A stretch of DNA of 64,000 nucleotides from Zygaena filipendulae (GCA_907165275.2 OU015669.1:9136501-9200500), one strand, 5' to 3'; shown: positions 47,920 through 60,431, counted from the first letter of the stretch. Numbers and translations are program-made. The notes: generated by a model not told the origin, from the letters alone.

Positions 47920-48158
47920 CGGCCGCACTCAGAGTCGACTTTAATGATTACTTAGTTAAGTATAGATTTTTAAAACAAAACTGCATGTTCACAAAACAAA
48001 CCAGAGATGTTCAGTAAATTAATGTTAATTGTCATTTAATGACATGTAACTTAAACACCAATTAACATGAATTTATTAAACTAGTCTAATTGCGGCAGTT
48101 TTGTTTTAAAAATCTATACTTAACTAAGTAATCATTAAAGTCGACTCTGAGTGCGGCG
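47920..48158. mobile_element. palindromic MITE family C, copy 3
   Basis: The outer arms are intact, but the left inner arm carries a foreign ATGTTCACAAAACAAACC segment that breaks the palindrome. TTA occurs at 47,917 and again about 48,160, consistent with the copy 2 target site. Confidence 0.75.
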
Positions 48159-48174
48159 TTTAGTTTTTTTTTTT

Positions 48175-48295
48175 CAATTCAAATCTAATATACTTTATTG
48201 CCCCTGAAGAAACACAAAAAATTAACAAATAAAAAATAGGAACTTTAAATTTAGGGCTTCCTTTAGGCGGTCTTATTGCTAAAGACTTATATGTA
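48175..48295 (-). mobile_element. LINE 3' end remnant
   Basis: The minus strand gives GCAATAAGACCGCCTAAAGG and then GGGGCAATAAAGTATATTAG. The rate-like AATAAA plus short repeat tail is a common lepidopteran LINE 3' end. It abuts MITE family C copy 3. Confidence 0.5.
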
Positions 48296-48734
48296 TAATG
48301 TATATAATGAATCCTCAAATATATAAATATATATACAGATACGAACTTTTATTACACTGTGTAAATATATAATTGAATTAATTTTTATGGTGAGCAATTA
48401 ATTTGGTCATAATATTTAAGTAGTGTTGTAACGCACTAGAGTTTAATTTTAACAGTGCATTTGACATTTCGCGAAACGTTTCAACTGTTTTAGCATCTGC
48501 TCATAATCAGTTGGTATATATTAAGTTTTATTTTCTGTTTTTTTTTTTTCACTTTACATTACTTATAGTGCAAAGGAAAAATACGTATAGTGTTTTGTAT
48601 ACGACGCGACGCGACGGTGTACTGTGCGGTCTATTGTAGCGAAGCGCATTGATATCGGTAACTCGAATTGTTTAACTTTCAATCCATGTGTATATTATTA
48701 TTAAAGAGTCAGTGAGACTTCAAGTTTTACAGCG

Positions 48735-48970
48735 ATGACAGCAAAGTGGCTGGGGCTCTCGGATCACACCCCGCGTGGCGCAGGTTCTAATCACAACAAA
48801 GGCAAACACCGTGAGGAAACCATAGCAACCAGGTAGGGCACTTCCTCACAAAATCTGTCGCCAAGCACCTAACGTTGTGTTCCGGCAGCCTCTTTCAAAG
48901 CCAGTTTCCATTCTAAGCTAGGTGTGTTCACAATCTTCGTCGACACCGTCATTTAAAATCAGATTTTATT
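48735..48970 (+). mobile_element. SINE related to type 1, diverged
   Basis: It shares GTGAGGAAACCATAGCA, CTGTCGCCAAGCACCTAACG and AAGCCAGTTTCCATTC with the type 1 body, but has a different head and a different 3' part (GCTAGGTGTGTTCACAATCT). Confidence 0.7.
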
Positions 48971-48997
48971 TAGGTAAGCAATAGTCAAACGTGTATA

Positions 48998-49195
48998 CAC
49001 TAGCTATGCGCTGCGGTTCCACCCGCGTGAGTCTCGGAATTCCCGCGGGAACAATTTTTTTTCTAAAATAAAAGTAACCTAAGTGACTCCTTATAAAATC
49101 AGCTATCTGCCAGTGAAAGTCCCGTTAAAATCGGTCCAGCCGTTTCAGAGATTAGCCGGAACAAACAGACAGACGAGTAGAGAAAAACTTTTAAT
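48998..49195 (-). mobile_element. family A, GATAGCTGATTT subfamily
   Basis: CTAGCTATGCGCTGCGG end, CGGTCCAGCCGTTTCAGAG middle. Confidence 0.75.
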
Positions 49196-50532
49196 TTTTC
49201 TTTTGAGTACCGTATCTATATACTTTCATATGTATTTAGTGAAAAGCGGCTAATTTGAAATTACAAACAGACATCTTATATGTAGGTATAGATATGTAGT
49301 TGAAAATGTAAGTTCATAATCGTTCTCTATTATAACGCATCAAACAAATGTTTCGGAATTGGTTTCCACGAAATCTATGCCGCCGCGGTGAAGTACAGTC
49401 GGCGCACAAAATTATAGCAACGTTTTTAGTAATCGACTCCAATTACACTTAATTACGAACGAGTCGAGAAGTTTCGTATTTTTTTTTGTTCGGATTCTTC
49501 AACATAAATATTACAATATTGTATTGTTGTTATTAAATATGTGGGTTTAGGTATTTGTTGTTAAAAATTTTACGTCTCTATTAATTTTATTCACCGAATA
49601 GTGAATACCTAGTCATATACAGTTAGGTAATCTGTTGTTGAGTGTTGCTAGTATCAAAATCACAATTAAAAAGATACCTATTATGATAAATCTCTTTTTT
49701 TTCTGGTATTACCTAGGTTTTGTTGTTCGAATTTGTTTAGAGTCACAATCAAAAATTTTTACCATTTGTTTTTTGTTTTGTATGGAACTGTGAATCTGAT
49801 TGAACGTAAAAAAAAAAGAAAAATTCGTAGCAAATGCATGACAATAGGAAAACACAATCGCCTACGCCTCAATTCAATCTCAAAACTGCGCCTCGACTGT
49901 AACTATTTTCTCTATGAGCAATGGAACTTTGAAGTAACTGTGAACTTGGCATATCAAATAGAGCTTATGTAAACTAAAATGACACGCCCCACTACTCAAT
50001 AAGCAGTTTTAGATGTGCGATATCATGTATTGATAATATCTCTTTAATAGTGTGAGTGCGGCAACACTATGCGGCAACTGAGGATGAATGGCAACACCAG
50101 ATTTATATGTGTCGTATCGATATTTTAACGGTTGTGCGTGTGCGTATGTCCGATGGAGGGGCGCGACATTTTAGCTAAAATAAGCTCTACCAATCTCAAA
50201 AAAAAAGGTCAAGATTTACTTGCATCCAGCATAATTCTTTAGTTCCTGACTGATTTAAATGATAAGTAGTTTTGTTGATTAACTTTCTTTAGGCATAAAA
50301 ACACTGGCAATGATTATTGTTCTTTGACTTATTATACTAACGTTACTTCAACTTAAGTCAGCTACACCCTCCCTGGCTCGGTTTAAATGACTTATCATTA
50401 GGTAATTACTATCATTGTACACACACACAATACAAACGCACATACATACACTCAATAAATGTAGACATACAGACAAGCATGCTGTCAGTCATCATCGTAG
50501 ATATGTGGGTACGAGCGAGTTTGATTGCATTT

Positions 50533-50723
50533 AAATCCTACTAATATTATAAACGCGAAAGTTTGTAAGTATGTATGGATGGATGGATGGATGGATGTTT
50601 GTTACTCTTTCACGCAAAAACTACTGGATGGATTTCAAATGAGCAAGATAGGCTATATTGTAATCCGGAATAACCCCGGGAACTCCGAAATTAACGCGGG
50701 TGAAACCGCGGGGAACAGCTAGT
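50533..50723 (+). mobile_element. family A, ATGG-repeat copy, intact
   Basis: CCTACTAATATTATAAACG, (GGAT)n at 50,577-50,597, and GAAACCGCGGGGAACAGCTA. A 65-residue open frame runs through it. Confidence 0.8.
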
Positions 50724-50816
50724 CTAATATAAAAGGCACCTTTGTCTATATGAAAATACTTCATTATTTTTTAGTGTAATATCCCACACTATATTATGAT
50801 TTTGAGTGAGTGCAAT

Positions 50817-50935
50817 TTAATAATAATAATAATAATAAACTCTTTATTGAACACCACTTAAAATAAACAATAACAAAAACAATTTTACTACAAGAAAGGA
50901 TCAGATGAGGTCTATTCTAAAGGTTTCTTTGTAAC
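50817..50935 (-). mobile_element. retroelement 3' end with (TTA)n tail
   Basis: On the minus strand GTTCAATAAAGAG is followed by about six TTA units (50,820-50,837 on the plus strand). Confidence 0.5.
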
Positions 50936-51235
50936 TCTAGTGAACACATCTAGTTATTTCCATGAATCTGTAATTTATTTCTTCGAATCAAACTCATCAT
51001 TTACACATTACGTGTGGTGTCGGTTAAAATGTGAGGTAAGGTCAACGACCGTATCACTTTTTAGGGCTTATTGTTTTCTTGGGAGATAAGCGGCAAAAAG
51101 AAACTAGAGTTTGTAGAGTCACTTTTTAGTTTCAAATATCTAAATAAATATAGATAAGTTATTTTGTCCGTTTGTTTTTTTTTTCATTTTCAATTTTAAT
51201 CATGTTTTAAATTGGTGAGGAGGTAGCTTAGAACC

Positions 51236-51432
51236 AGGAAACAGATATAAGATACTTTTTATCCCGGAATTCCCGCAGGAACTCCGGTGGGTGAAATCTC
51301 ATGAAATTTTGCATACTTAAGTACAACATTGTCAGGGGTACAGAGAAGGACATAGGGTAGGTACTTTGCATTCCGGAATTCCTGCGGGATCTCCGAAATT
51401 TCCGCGGGTAACACCGCGGGACACAGCTAGTA
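51236..51432 (+). mobile_element. family A, two partial copies joined
   Basis: One core (ATCCCGGAATTCCCGCAGGA) at 51,261 is followed by a second copy from GAAATTTTGCATACTTAAG to GGGACACAGCTAGT. Confidence 0.7.
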
Positions 51433-51876
51433 TTTTATAAGTTAATCATGAACAGAGTGACTATTTGTTATGGAACAGTAAAAAAGTATTTGTGGATATA
51501 AGTACTAATAAGTGATTAATTATACTTAAGTGTCTCTACAAATACTTTTTCATATCATAATAATTATAGTTTGTACCATATTCTTATTACTTAGATACAT
51601 TACTAAATAACAAAAAAACATTTTGTTACAAAATATATTTAACTTTTACCGCTCATTAGTTTCCTAAAAGTAGGTGTCGGTAAATTTAATTGGATAAGTG
51701 TTAGACCGCGATATCCATAGACGCCTACTTATCTTTGCCTTAAATAACATACAATGCAATAGAGTAGTTATTATTATATATGGCAATAAAATATTATTTA
51801 TTGATAAAATTTCATATTTTTTGTTACTAAACTTGATGCCTTAAACGCTCATTACACTTTACAATTTGTCAGACAC

Positions 51877-52207
51877 CAATGGGCATGTTGACTAATTTTT
51901 ATTTTTTAGTCCGTCTTGTAGATTATTAAAAAATATTGGAAACGTATTTTTTCTTTTTTTACGTAATCAAAAAATAACGGCGATATATTGAGTTGAAATT
52001 TCGCGTGACGTCACTATTGTGACAGTTTGTATGGCGGTTTTGTGGTTAGTGACGTCACGACCTCCTCATCCTAAACTTTAATGCGCTTTATCTCTGTACA
52101 TTTTAATTTATTTAAAAAAGCAAAAAATACGTGTCTATTGTTTTTTTATTTTCTAACTGACGGACTAATTAGAATTTTGATTTTCAAAAGTAGTCCACAT
52201 CCCTATT
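51877..52207 (-). mobile_element. MITE family B
   Basis: Full-length copy with well preserved ends (CAATGGGCATGTTGACTA; TAGTCCACATCCCTATT). TGACGTCA at 52,006 and 52,050. Confidence 0.8.
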
Positions 52208-52344
52208 CGGAAATCGGAAGGTGTAATCGACGTTAGAACAGTTGGTTCCGTAGAATTGTATCTAATTTAGATTCCCTAAATTGGAAGTAGTGGAATAAGC
52301 TCATTAACAAGATGCCTATAGCTTCAAAATAATTTTAGTGTGTC

Positions 52345-52470
52345 TGTCTGAATGAATGAATGAATGAAGTACTTTATTGAGCAAACGATAAATATCAAAA
52401 AATTAAAAACTTATAGAAATACAGTTAAGTAACTGGTCTAAAAGACGACCTTATAAAGCGATATTTTCTG
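52345..52470 (-). mobile_element. retroelement 3' end with (ATTC)n tail
   Basis: The minus strand has GGTCGTCTTTTAGACC, then TGCTCAATAAAGTACTTCA and four ATTC units. Confidence 0.5.
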
Positions 52471-53591
52471 GACTATTAAAGATTTTTTTTTGTAAAATTT
52501 AATTTTTTTGATAAAAAAAACAATTCTCAAGCAAACTCTAAAGACGCCTTTGTTTTGGAAGCAAGCGAAGGCAGCAGCCCTAGACCGCAGTGTGACGTAC
52601 GGCGAAGGCGTTCGTCGATAACTTTAGCTGTGTGCTTTATCGTCCCTATTTAGATTTAACGCCGGCTTTATACGACCGTTATAAATCCTAATTGAAACTA
52701 GTTGGCTGATAATGAATTTCAACAACGTAAATATTAAGTACGAGAAAAAAAAATAGATTTTTTATACAAGTTTTTACTTGTTTAGTGCAAATATTAATTT
52801 TTCGGGACATTAAGAGGAATTATAAATTAGGAAAAACATTGAAATACAAAAAAAAGTATCTACAGTAACGATTTTACACGTTATGATTTTATATACATAC
52901 CTAAAATTTTACCGTAGTAAAGTAATAATGTTACAAACAAAATGGTCCATGCTGGTCGAAGAAATAGATTGCATAGGGCAGACAAATAGTAAGTCTCCTT
53001 TTAAAATCGACCTATACTTATAGCACCTGTAAAAAGAATATTATTTTTCGATTAGACCCCAAAGTAAAGATAAGGTTGATTGATTCCAGTTTTAAATCCG
53101 TTCAATCAAAGGCCATAATATTATAGGTATATTATCTTTCTAGGGTCAGTCAAAATATTCGTAAGGCCAATATTTATTTGCGAATTATTTTCCGACAAAA
53201 TCAAAAAACCGCATTGTCTTGCAAAAATACGTAATACCACCTGACACTTAGTTAAATGGTGTGGAAAACGGTTGGGTTTTGTAACTCTATAGCTTTACCG
53301 TGAACCAGTTTCGTATAAATCTCTTCGGAACTTTATTTGTAGAAGTATAAGCCTTAAATTACAACGAATCTCTTGCTATCACTGCCCGTGAATAATTCAA
53401 GCTAAATTCAAGTTTTTGCTACTTGACCTAAGGTTGATTTTCGCTTTGATAACACTGCTTTGACATTCAAGAAGTGGACATCGGCTACTGTTTAGTGTCA
53501 GTTTACTTGTTTCAATGTCCAAAATTCGATTCTCGGTCGATTAAGCAGATTGTTATGTTCCCAGAATATGAATTTATTAAAATATCCTTTA
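52471..53591. other. intron stretch, no gene seen
   Basis: A GC-richer patch (GACGTACGGCGAAGGCGTTC, about 52,592) stands in otherwise AT-rich sequence. Confidence 0.5.
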
Positions 53592-53775
53592 CTAGATGTG
53601 CCCGCGGTTTCACCCGCGGTAATTTTGGAGTTGCTGCGTGAATTCCCAAATAAACTATACGTATAAACCTGCCGCTTGAATCGCTCTATCTATTGCTAAA
53701 AACCGCATGAAAATCCGTTTTTCAATTTTTAAGTTTATTGCGGACAGAAAGATAGACAGACAGATTACTTTAAAT
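53592..53775 (-). mobile_element. family A, GCATGAAAATCCG subfamily
   Basis: CTAGATGTGCCCGCGG with perfect CCGCGGTTTCACCCGCGG hairpin. Confidence 0.8.
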
Positions 53776-54176
53776 ATGTTGATATGTGCGTACATATATT
53801 ATATCATTTGCAATAAACATAAAGATTTTAAATAGACATCTCTAATGGAGTAGAAATATAAAAGCACCTACTTACGAAGCTAATTAAAAATCACAAAATA
53901 TAAGCTATATTTTATTAGTATACAAGAAAAGTAGCGGTAAAGTAACGATAATATATTTTTAAAAAATCAATTAAATATATTTCATAGTGATTTAGGGTCC
54001 AAAAAGTCAATAATCCCGCCACTATATCGATATATCGACCTGTATCCCCCACTGAGCCAGCGAGTACCCGGTATCGATAATTGAGACATATATCAGAGCA
54101 AAGCCGAGTGTTTCAATAATATGATACTTCGATCGCTTTGAAGCAGAAAGTGTATAAGTAGGAAATAAAATATTTT

Positions 54177-54773
54177 TCACACCACATGCTCGACAATGCC
54201 GAATTATATGTCATGTAAACCTTACCGAAAGCAAGACATTATATCTCTTGGCTTTAGCCGGGTTATAATGTTCTATTGAATTTCATTATAACCCGCTGGT
54301 CAATAATGTGATTTTCACTTTCATAATTCTTATTGCTATGTCCATAACGTCTCATTTCGCTAAACAGAATGTGTTCTCAGCGGGCGCGGCCAACTCGATT
54401 TTCGAAGACCGAAGCCGTGGCCCACTAGATTCGCAGTGAGACGAACTTCATTTGTTTGTCAAATCGAGTAGGCCACGCCAGCTGAAAGAAGTGGCTATAT
54501 AGGATCTACTAAGCCTGGTTTTTTATTGTCTCGCATTATGTGAGAAAAGTAGAGTATACACCACAGGGATAAAACTGTTTTTTTCTTGGGCGCTTGAATC
54601 CCTCACTGCACTCAGGACTCAATCTTAATTCCCTCCCTTTGGTCGGGAATTAACTTATAACACCCTCGCTGCGCTCGGGAGTTAAATTTGGAGTCCTTCG
54701 TTATGTTCAGGATTCAATGTAGCGCCCGTGACATAAAACAGTGCTTTATCCCCTTGGTGTATAATCTACTATT
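54177..54773. mobile_element. 597-bp structured element, copy 3
   Basis: It is identical by eye to the tandem pair and lies about 16 kb further into the intron. The left flank has five T before CACACC against four and three at the other junctions, so the exact left terminus and any target duplication stay ambiguous. Confidence 0.8.
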
Positions 54774-54927
54774 AAGATTTGTCATGGTTAGTTTTTATAC
54801 AAAAAAATACATAGGTTCGTACACTACAGCTGCATTATTTACTATACTTATCTAATTAAAAAAATACTAAATTTTTACCTTTTCTTTAAATATTTTATTA
54901 TTTGTATGTAAGTTACCTTCAATTCGT

Positions 54928-55112
54928 ACTATAATAAATGCGAAAGTGAGTTTGTTTGTTTGTTACGCTTTCTTGCCTCAATGACTCAACCGATCAGCAT
55001 TAAATTTTGCAAACACCTTGTCAGAGGTACGAAGGACTTAGGGTACTTTTATCCCGGAATTCCCGCAGGAATTCCGAACTTACGCGGGTGAAACCACGAG
55101 GAACAGCTAGTT
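54928..55112 (+). mobile_element. family A, intact
   Basis: ACTATAATAAATGCGAAAGT to CACGAGGAACAGCTAGT, 155 bp after the third 597-bp element. Confidence 0.8.
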
Positions 55113-55619
55113 TTACTGTAAAACAGCGGGTGCAATGTGAGAAAATGGGTAGGTAACTAACTATTGAAATTCATATGAAAATTAGCCCTTTAAAGATATA
55201 CATTATACAAGTCTATTTATGTAATTATACCTAGGTAAAAAAAATTTAAACGTTATTTTAGATGGTAGTTCTTTTGATGATTACCACTTAAAGATAATAG
55301 TATTTAATCGAAGACATAAATAAAAAGATAGTCAATGCTTTGTAAGTACTCTTGTTTGCAAACATTTTATGCCATTGTTATAAAAGGATTACTTACAAAC
55401 GAATCGTCGGTAATTGACGTGACTTAATTGCTGATAAATACTTGGGCGGTTATGATTGTTTTCCGATACTTGATGGCCTTGTGTGGTTCTGCTACTCACC
55501 GGTAGCCGGATGGCTGTCCTCAAAATGGTGTATTATAAAACAATACACGGACATTCTTACGAATGTATTTTCTTAAACACATTGAAATACTAACTACTAC
55601 TAGATAATAATTTCAAATT

Positions 55620-56150
55620 CGAATATAGAATATAATAGAATACATTTTATATAATGCCAGAAAAAAAAAAAACAAATACAGAGGTTCAACTTAAACTAAA
55701 TGTGGAGGGAGTTTTTTGGCGGTAATCAAAGATGGCGGTTCGGTCATTTATTTTCATGTCCATAAAAAATGGTTAAAAATGGATTTTGTTGTGTTACAAG
55801 GTGCTGTATTGGACAATAATTTTCACAATGACGGTTTTTCATATGCTCTAGAAGATATATATGACATTTCGAGCTGATTTCTTCGGTTTCCTCCAAGAGC
55901 TCCGAGAAAGTTCTTTCAACCGTGGCTTGAAATTGCAAACCGTACAACGAAGCATTTTAATAGAAAATATATTGATCTAATTAATTCTACTTGAAACTGG
56001 CTAAATGCATTATGCGGAAGTCCATAAAAAAGAAGAAAATAAATCAATGTGGAGAATTAACAACGTTACCAAAATGGCTGCCAATCAGCATATGCCGTGG
56101 GATATGCAGTCCCACGGCGCTGATTTTCAGTGGTGACCGTAACCTCTATT
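55620..56150 (-). mobile_element. retroelement, (ATTCT)n-tail family, third and longest copy
   Basis: Degenerate TAGAATA tail units at 55,625-55,640 and the conserved block ACCAAAATGGCTGCCAATCA to GCTGATTTTCAGTGG at 56,068-56,145 bracket about 400 bp not seen in the other two copies. That insert has a 70-residue open frame on the minus strand (55,744-55,947) that I do not recognise. It is either internal sequence of a longer element or a separate insertion. Confidence 0.55.
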
Positions 56151-56191
56151 AATACAAATCGTATTATTTTTTAAGAACCTTTATAATATCA

Positions 56192-56352
56192 ACTAGCTGT
56201 TCCTTGTGGTTTCATCTGCAGTAATTTCGAAACTCCCGCGGGAATTTAAGTACAAAATTACCCTGTTTTACCCCCTAACAATTTGTGTACATAATTTTAT
56301 GATGAAGCGTAAAAAATAGCAAATTCAAATTTACATTTATATTAGTTAGGAT
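56192..56352 (-). mobile_element. family A
   Basis: CTAGCTGTTCCTTGTGG end; middle partly deleted. Confidence 0.7.
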
Positions 56353-56434
56353 ATGCAGGTGAGACGGTCACTAAGAAAAGCTTCTATCTCGGAGTTCCCA
56401 AAGGAATTCCACTACAGCAAGTATAAAGGAGATG

Positions 56435-56530
56435 GAGTGTGTTTCGGTAGCTTTACTTGAAAACCAGTTCCCATTCCAGGCTAGGTGTATTTACAATCTT
56501 CGACCACACTGTCAATTAAAATCTGATGGG
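56435..56530 (+). mobile_element. SINE fragment, 3' part
   Basis: It matches the 3' part of the 48.7-kb SINE: AAAACCAGTTCCCATTCCAG, GCTAGGTGTATTTACAATCT, then TCAATTAAAATCTGAT. Confidence 0.65.
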
Positions 56531-56887
56531 CTTTGGTCAACTCGTAACCTGTTAACCAAATATCAATAAAAAAAAACTTATTTGAAAAGCTGGAATTCGT
56601 AAATTTTTAACTTATAGCGTTTTGCTTATGAAAGCTTGAAGTTATATTTAATAACTCTTCATACTTAAATTGAGAGCTTAACCAATCGCATATAAACAAC
56701 GACGAACAATAAATAAAAACTAAACGCATACTTTTATATATATTATGTAAATGACGCAAATATATAGTTATCTCTTGGATTGAATTCTCGCAAGAGACCG
56801 TCGGAGTTTAAATTTTTATACCAGTTGTCACCATACACCATGTGTATAGACTTGAGATTACTGAAATATTATGAACATTGTTATAAC

Positions 56888-57075
56888 TAACTGTTCCCCT
56901 CGGTTTCAGCCGCGTTAATTTCAGAGTTCCTGCAAGAATTCCGGGATAAAAAAGTACCTTATGTCTTTCTACCCCTGACAACGTGCATGCCAAATCCGTT
57001 CAGCCGTTTTTGCGTGATTGAGTAACAAACATTCAAACATCCACACTACATTTATAATATTAATATGTTAATTTA
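56888..57075 (-). mobile_element. family A, inverted pair, left
   Basis: CTAACTGTTCCCCTCGG end; its 5' end faces that of the next copy across about 40 bp. Confidence 0.75.
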
Positions 57076-57107
57076 TAATATTATTACTAATGTAAGGATA
57101 AGTATAA

Positions 57108-57315
57108 TCCTATTAATATTATAAATGTGAAAGTGTGGATGTTAGGATATTTGGATGTTTGTTACTCAATCACGCAAAAACGGCCGAACGGATTTGGATA
57201 AAATTTGTCATGCACGTTTTCAGGTACACAGAACAGGACATAGGGTACTTTTTATCCCGGAATTCCCGCGGGAACTCCAAAATTACCGCGGGTGAAACCA
57301 CGGGGCACAGCTAGT
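57108..57315 (+). mobile_element. family A, inverted pair, right, intact
   Basis: CCTATTAATATTATAAATG to GGGGCACAGCTAGTAAG; closest to the 34-kb copy. Confidence 0.8.
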
Positions 57316-57491
57316 AAGAAATAATTAGTTAATATCCCAAATATACAAAGGTAGGTATGGGCCTAAACATGGGATCTAAATGACTAAATGCTCAGCTAAC
57401 ACTTTTTTGTAAATCATCACCTATTTGATATTTCACCTTTAATTTTATATGTCGGAGCTTTAGAATTAAAGTGGTCTAACTTAAAAAGTTA

Positions 57492-57692
57492 CTCTGTCTG
57501 TCTGTCTGTCTGTTACGCTTTCACGCCGTAACGGCTCAACCGATCATCACGAAATTTTGCCCACACGTTGTCAGGGGAATAGAAAAGGATATAGGGTATT
57601 TTTTGTCTAGGAATTCCCACGGGATCTTCGAAATTATTCCCGAGGGATTTTCGAAATTAATGCGGGTGAAACCGCGAAGAACAGCTAGTAGG
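57492..57692 (+). mobile_element. family A with short internal duplication
   Basis: CTGTCTGTCTGTCTGTTACG opening. The core segment is partly repeated (CCCACGGGATCTTCGAAATT, then CCCGAGGGATTTTCGAAATT) before the hairpin. Confidence 0.75.
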
Positions 57693-57749
57693 TATATAAT
57701 ATATACTCAGGTGCTTATAAAGGTCGGTTAAAGCTCAAATTAATTGGAC

Positions 57750-57860
57750 AATAACCCTCGAGTACCGGCTAAACTCTATAATAACCGCCAGTGCTCAGTG
57801 TCTAACGCAGATCACCACTAAATAGTACCCTGTTTGAATCCCGGCGGGTGAATTTGCATA
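57750..57860 (+). mobile_element. tRNA-like SINE head candidate
   Basis: CCAGTGCTCAGTGTCTAACG followed about 35 bp later by GTTTGAATCCCGGCGGG has the spacing of A and B boxes. I could not find a second copy, so this is tentative. Confidence 0.4.
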
Positions 57861-58559
57861 ACTCATTGTTGGGTAGCGAACTGTAATTTTGGATTTTTAT
57901 AAAAGTCATGTAAGAACAAAAAAGGGAATTTTCGTAAGTGGTCGCGTAATATGCGGTTATAGATGGAGAAATGGTTTTTTGATCTTCGTTGCTCTTTATT
58001 TGTTATTTACTCGTTCTACGCCGCGATATTCCCTCGGGAACTCTACATATATAACAAGTAGATACATTCTATTTGTGTGCCAAATATCATTGAAATTCTT
58101 CCAGTAGTTTTATCTACAAATGAGTCATAAAAGTTCACCTATTGGATTTCTTTTAGGAATGACTTTCCAGAAACACACATCATCTAAGACTTACATTCTA
58201 AGTGTTTGCTTAAGGTGAAGCCCCGAAAAAATTATTCAATTTCAAGACCATAATTATGCGGTGATCGTAAATCAGTCAGATACTTTAATCGCAACAAATG
58301 TTATCAATGCGAATGTGAGCTTGTTTGTTCGTTACAACCGATCATCATGAAATTTTGTATACGTGTTGTCCTTTTATGTGCCCCTGGTAGTAGCGATGGG
58401 AAGGTATGCAACACGGAGCAGATTGGGAGCAGAGAGTGTTGCTTCTTATCAGTACCTACCTACTCTTTGGTACAAATCGCTAGGAGTGTCGGAGAGAGTT
58501 CCACATGCAAATTGATATTGACCGATACACCACAGCAGCCTACACTAGTCTAAGCTCGC

Positions 58560-59540
58560 TGCTACGTCTTGGCGGGGTGTAGAAAGCATGCAGTCAGCGG
58601 GGGCGGAGACTGGGTCCTTATTCACTATGGCCATATCACGCCGCGCTAAGATAACGCGACACGAAAATTGTTTTTCCCTCGTGCTCAAAGAAGTTACACT
58701 TCAAAAAATACATTCACAACGTGTCTTATGGCACACAGAATATTAATCCCTACTAATATTATAAATGCGAAAGTAACTCTGTCTGTCTGTCTGTCGGTCT
58801 CTCTGTCTCTCTGTTACGCTCTCACGTCTTAACGGCTCAACTAATCATCATTAAATTTTGCATACACGCTGTCAGGCGTACAGAGAAGGACATAGGGTAG
58901 TTTTTATCCCGGAATTACCGCGGTATCTCCGAAATTAACGCGGGGAACAGCTAGTTTCTAGTATTTTGGCACCTGGAGCGTTCGAAATTGTGTTTTCGGG
59001 ACGCGCACGCGCGTTATGCGCAAGGAATGTTGTTGGCCATAGTGTTAGGGCCTTGAAGAGTGTCACTTCTAATATAGCTAGTTGGTACCTACTCTCCGTT
59101 ACAAATCGCTAGCTGGCTTGCCGTGAGTTTTGGAAGCTCGCGCCTCGGTGCGTGCGCCTCGCGTCGCGTGCTTTCCTCGCGTGGTTTGCGTGTATCCTTA
59201 CATAACACTAGACGGCCACGTGGCCGCAGCAGCGAGCACGCAATCTGACGTTGGCCGCGGACTGCTCGTGATAACGCCGCCCGCGTATGTCAATGAATGG
59301 CGTGATGGCTGCTGATTTTTTTTTCTTTTTTTTTTTTTAATCATGGAACACCGAACGGGATGGCTTGGCCGGTGGCGTGACAGGTTGCATTGCGCTCTGT
59401 TACTCGCATGCGGGCGGCGATGCGAGCGAGAGTGATGGGATGCGTGCGTGACGGTCAAGCGGTTGGGTTAGGTCGAGAGATGATGGTCGGTGACGTCATA
59501 GATAGGTATTGAACTGTGAATGTCGGTAACGACCGATCGT
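58560..59540. promoter_or_regulatory. CpG-rich block in ss intron 1
   Basis: Apart from the family A copy at 58,750-58,956, this stretch is rich in CpG (GGGACGCGCACGCGCGTTAT at about 58,996; TCGCGTCGCGTGC near 59,158) and holds TGACGTCA at 59,491. Short open frames exist on both strands, but none resembles a protein I know. A possible intronic promoter or enhancer; this rests on composition only. Confidence 0.3.
58750..58956 (+). mobile_element. family A, hairpin shortened
   Basis: CCCTACTAATATTATAAATG opening; after ATTAACGCGG the GTGAAACC loop is missing and GGGGAACAGCTAGT follows directly. Confidence 0.75.
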
Positions 59541-60054
59541 TCTGTCGGTTTAATGGGCCGTTATCACCTATGGGTCATGAAGTTAGAACTTGACCAACCG
59601 CTACACTTAAAGACACCTCATGACTACATGAACAGTCTGATTTTTGAATTTTATCCGCACAAAATTTAAAGTATCTTAAAAATAAAGTATCGTAAGACCG
59701 AAACGCAGCAGTTTACATAGAAAATTTTTGAACACAACTTGAACTATTTCTGGTTCGATACTTTGTTGTATTGCAAATTGAGATTAATTACGAGTACGGG
59801 CTACATTTAAAATTACTCGACTGTAAAGGTAACCGTGAAAATCTTGTTCAATCCCAAACACACAGAAAATTATCTGTTTTGAGTAAATATTACTAGTGAA
59901 TATATGATGTTTCACAATAAAATAATGCAGACATGCCCTTAGTAGCAGCTTTACGTAAGTGAAAATGTAACGGTAAACATAAGTGAAAAAAAAAAATACG
60001 TAACATACACTTTTAAACACCTGGGTAGTTATAACTTTCATATTAATTTCACAC
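59541..60054. other. no gene seen
   Basis: AT-rich link between the two CpG-rich intron blocks. Confidence 0.5.
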
Positions 60055-60200
60055 GTACAGAGCGAGCGAAAGAACTCGCAAAGGTAAACACCCTCGGCGC
60101 ATTATCTTGCATCGGCCAGCATTGAACCCCGACCCCGACAGCTGACGGCCCGCCGCCACCGTACCGTGACAGCGCGGCCGCTCGTGATGCGAACACATTT
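60055..60200. promoter_or_regulatory. GC-rich patch in ss intron 1
   Basis: A sharp change from AT-rich DNA to GACCCCGACAGCTGACGGCC and GACAGCGCGGCCGC, with no repeat recognised. Function unknown. Confidence 0.25.
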
Positions 60201-60398
60201 AGATACATTACGTGCAGACACGATGCTACCAAGACACTATTTCGCGGGGCTGCTAAAGCTTTTCATTCCGTGCATTTTAAAAACTGTGATTGATTCTTCG
60301 CGAGTTACGTCCTTTTATAAATTTAGTACAAAAAGCCAAAGGAATCTTAGTCCGTACAGCCAATAATTCAGATATTCTTTTGTGTCTGAAGTTATTTA

Positions 60399-60431
60399 CA
60401 TCTAAATGCATTGGTGAAATGCATTTAGATG
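60399..60431. repeat. short hairpin
   Basis: A perfect 14-bp inverted repeat, CATCTAAATGCATT, with a 5-base loop. It lies in the same kilobase as two other inverted-repeat elements. Confidence 0.6.

Noticed and set aside
55744..55947. 67-residue minus-strand frame with ordinary-looking composition
   Set aside because: It lies between two halves of a retroelement, has no ATG start and resembles no family I know.
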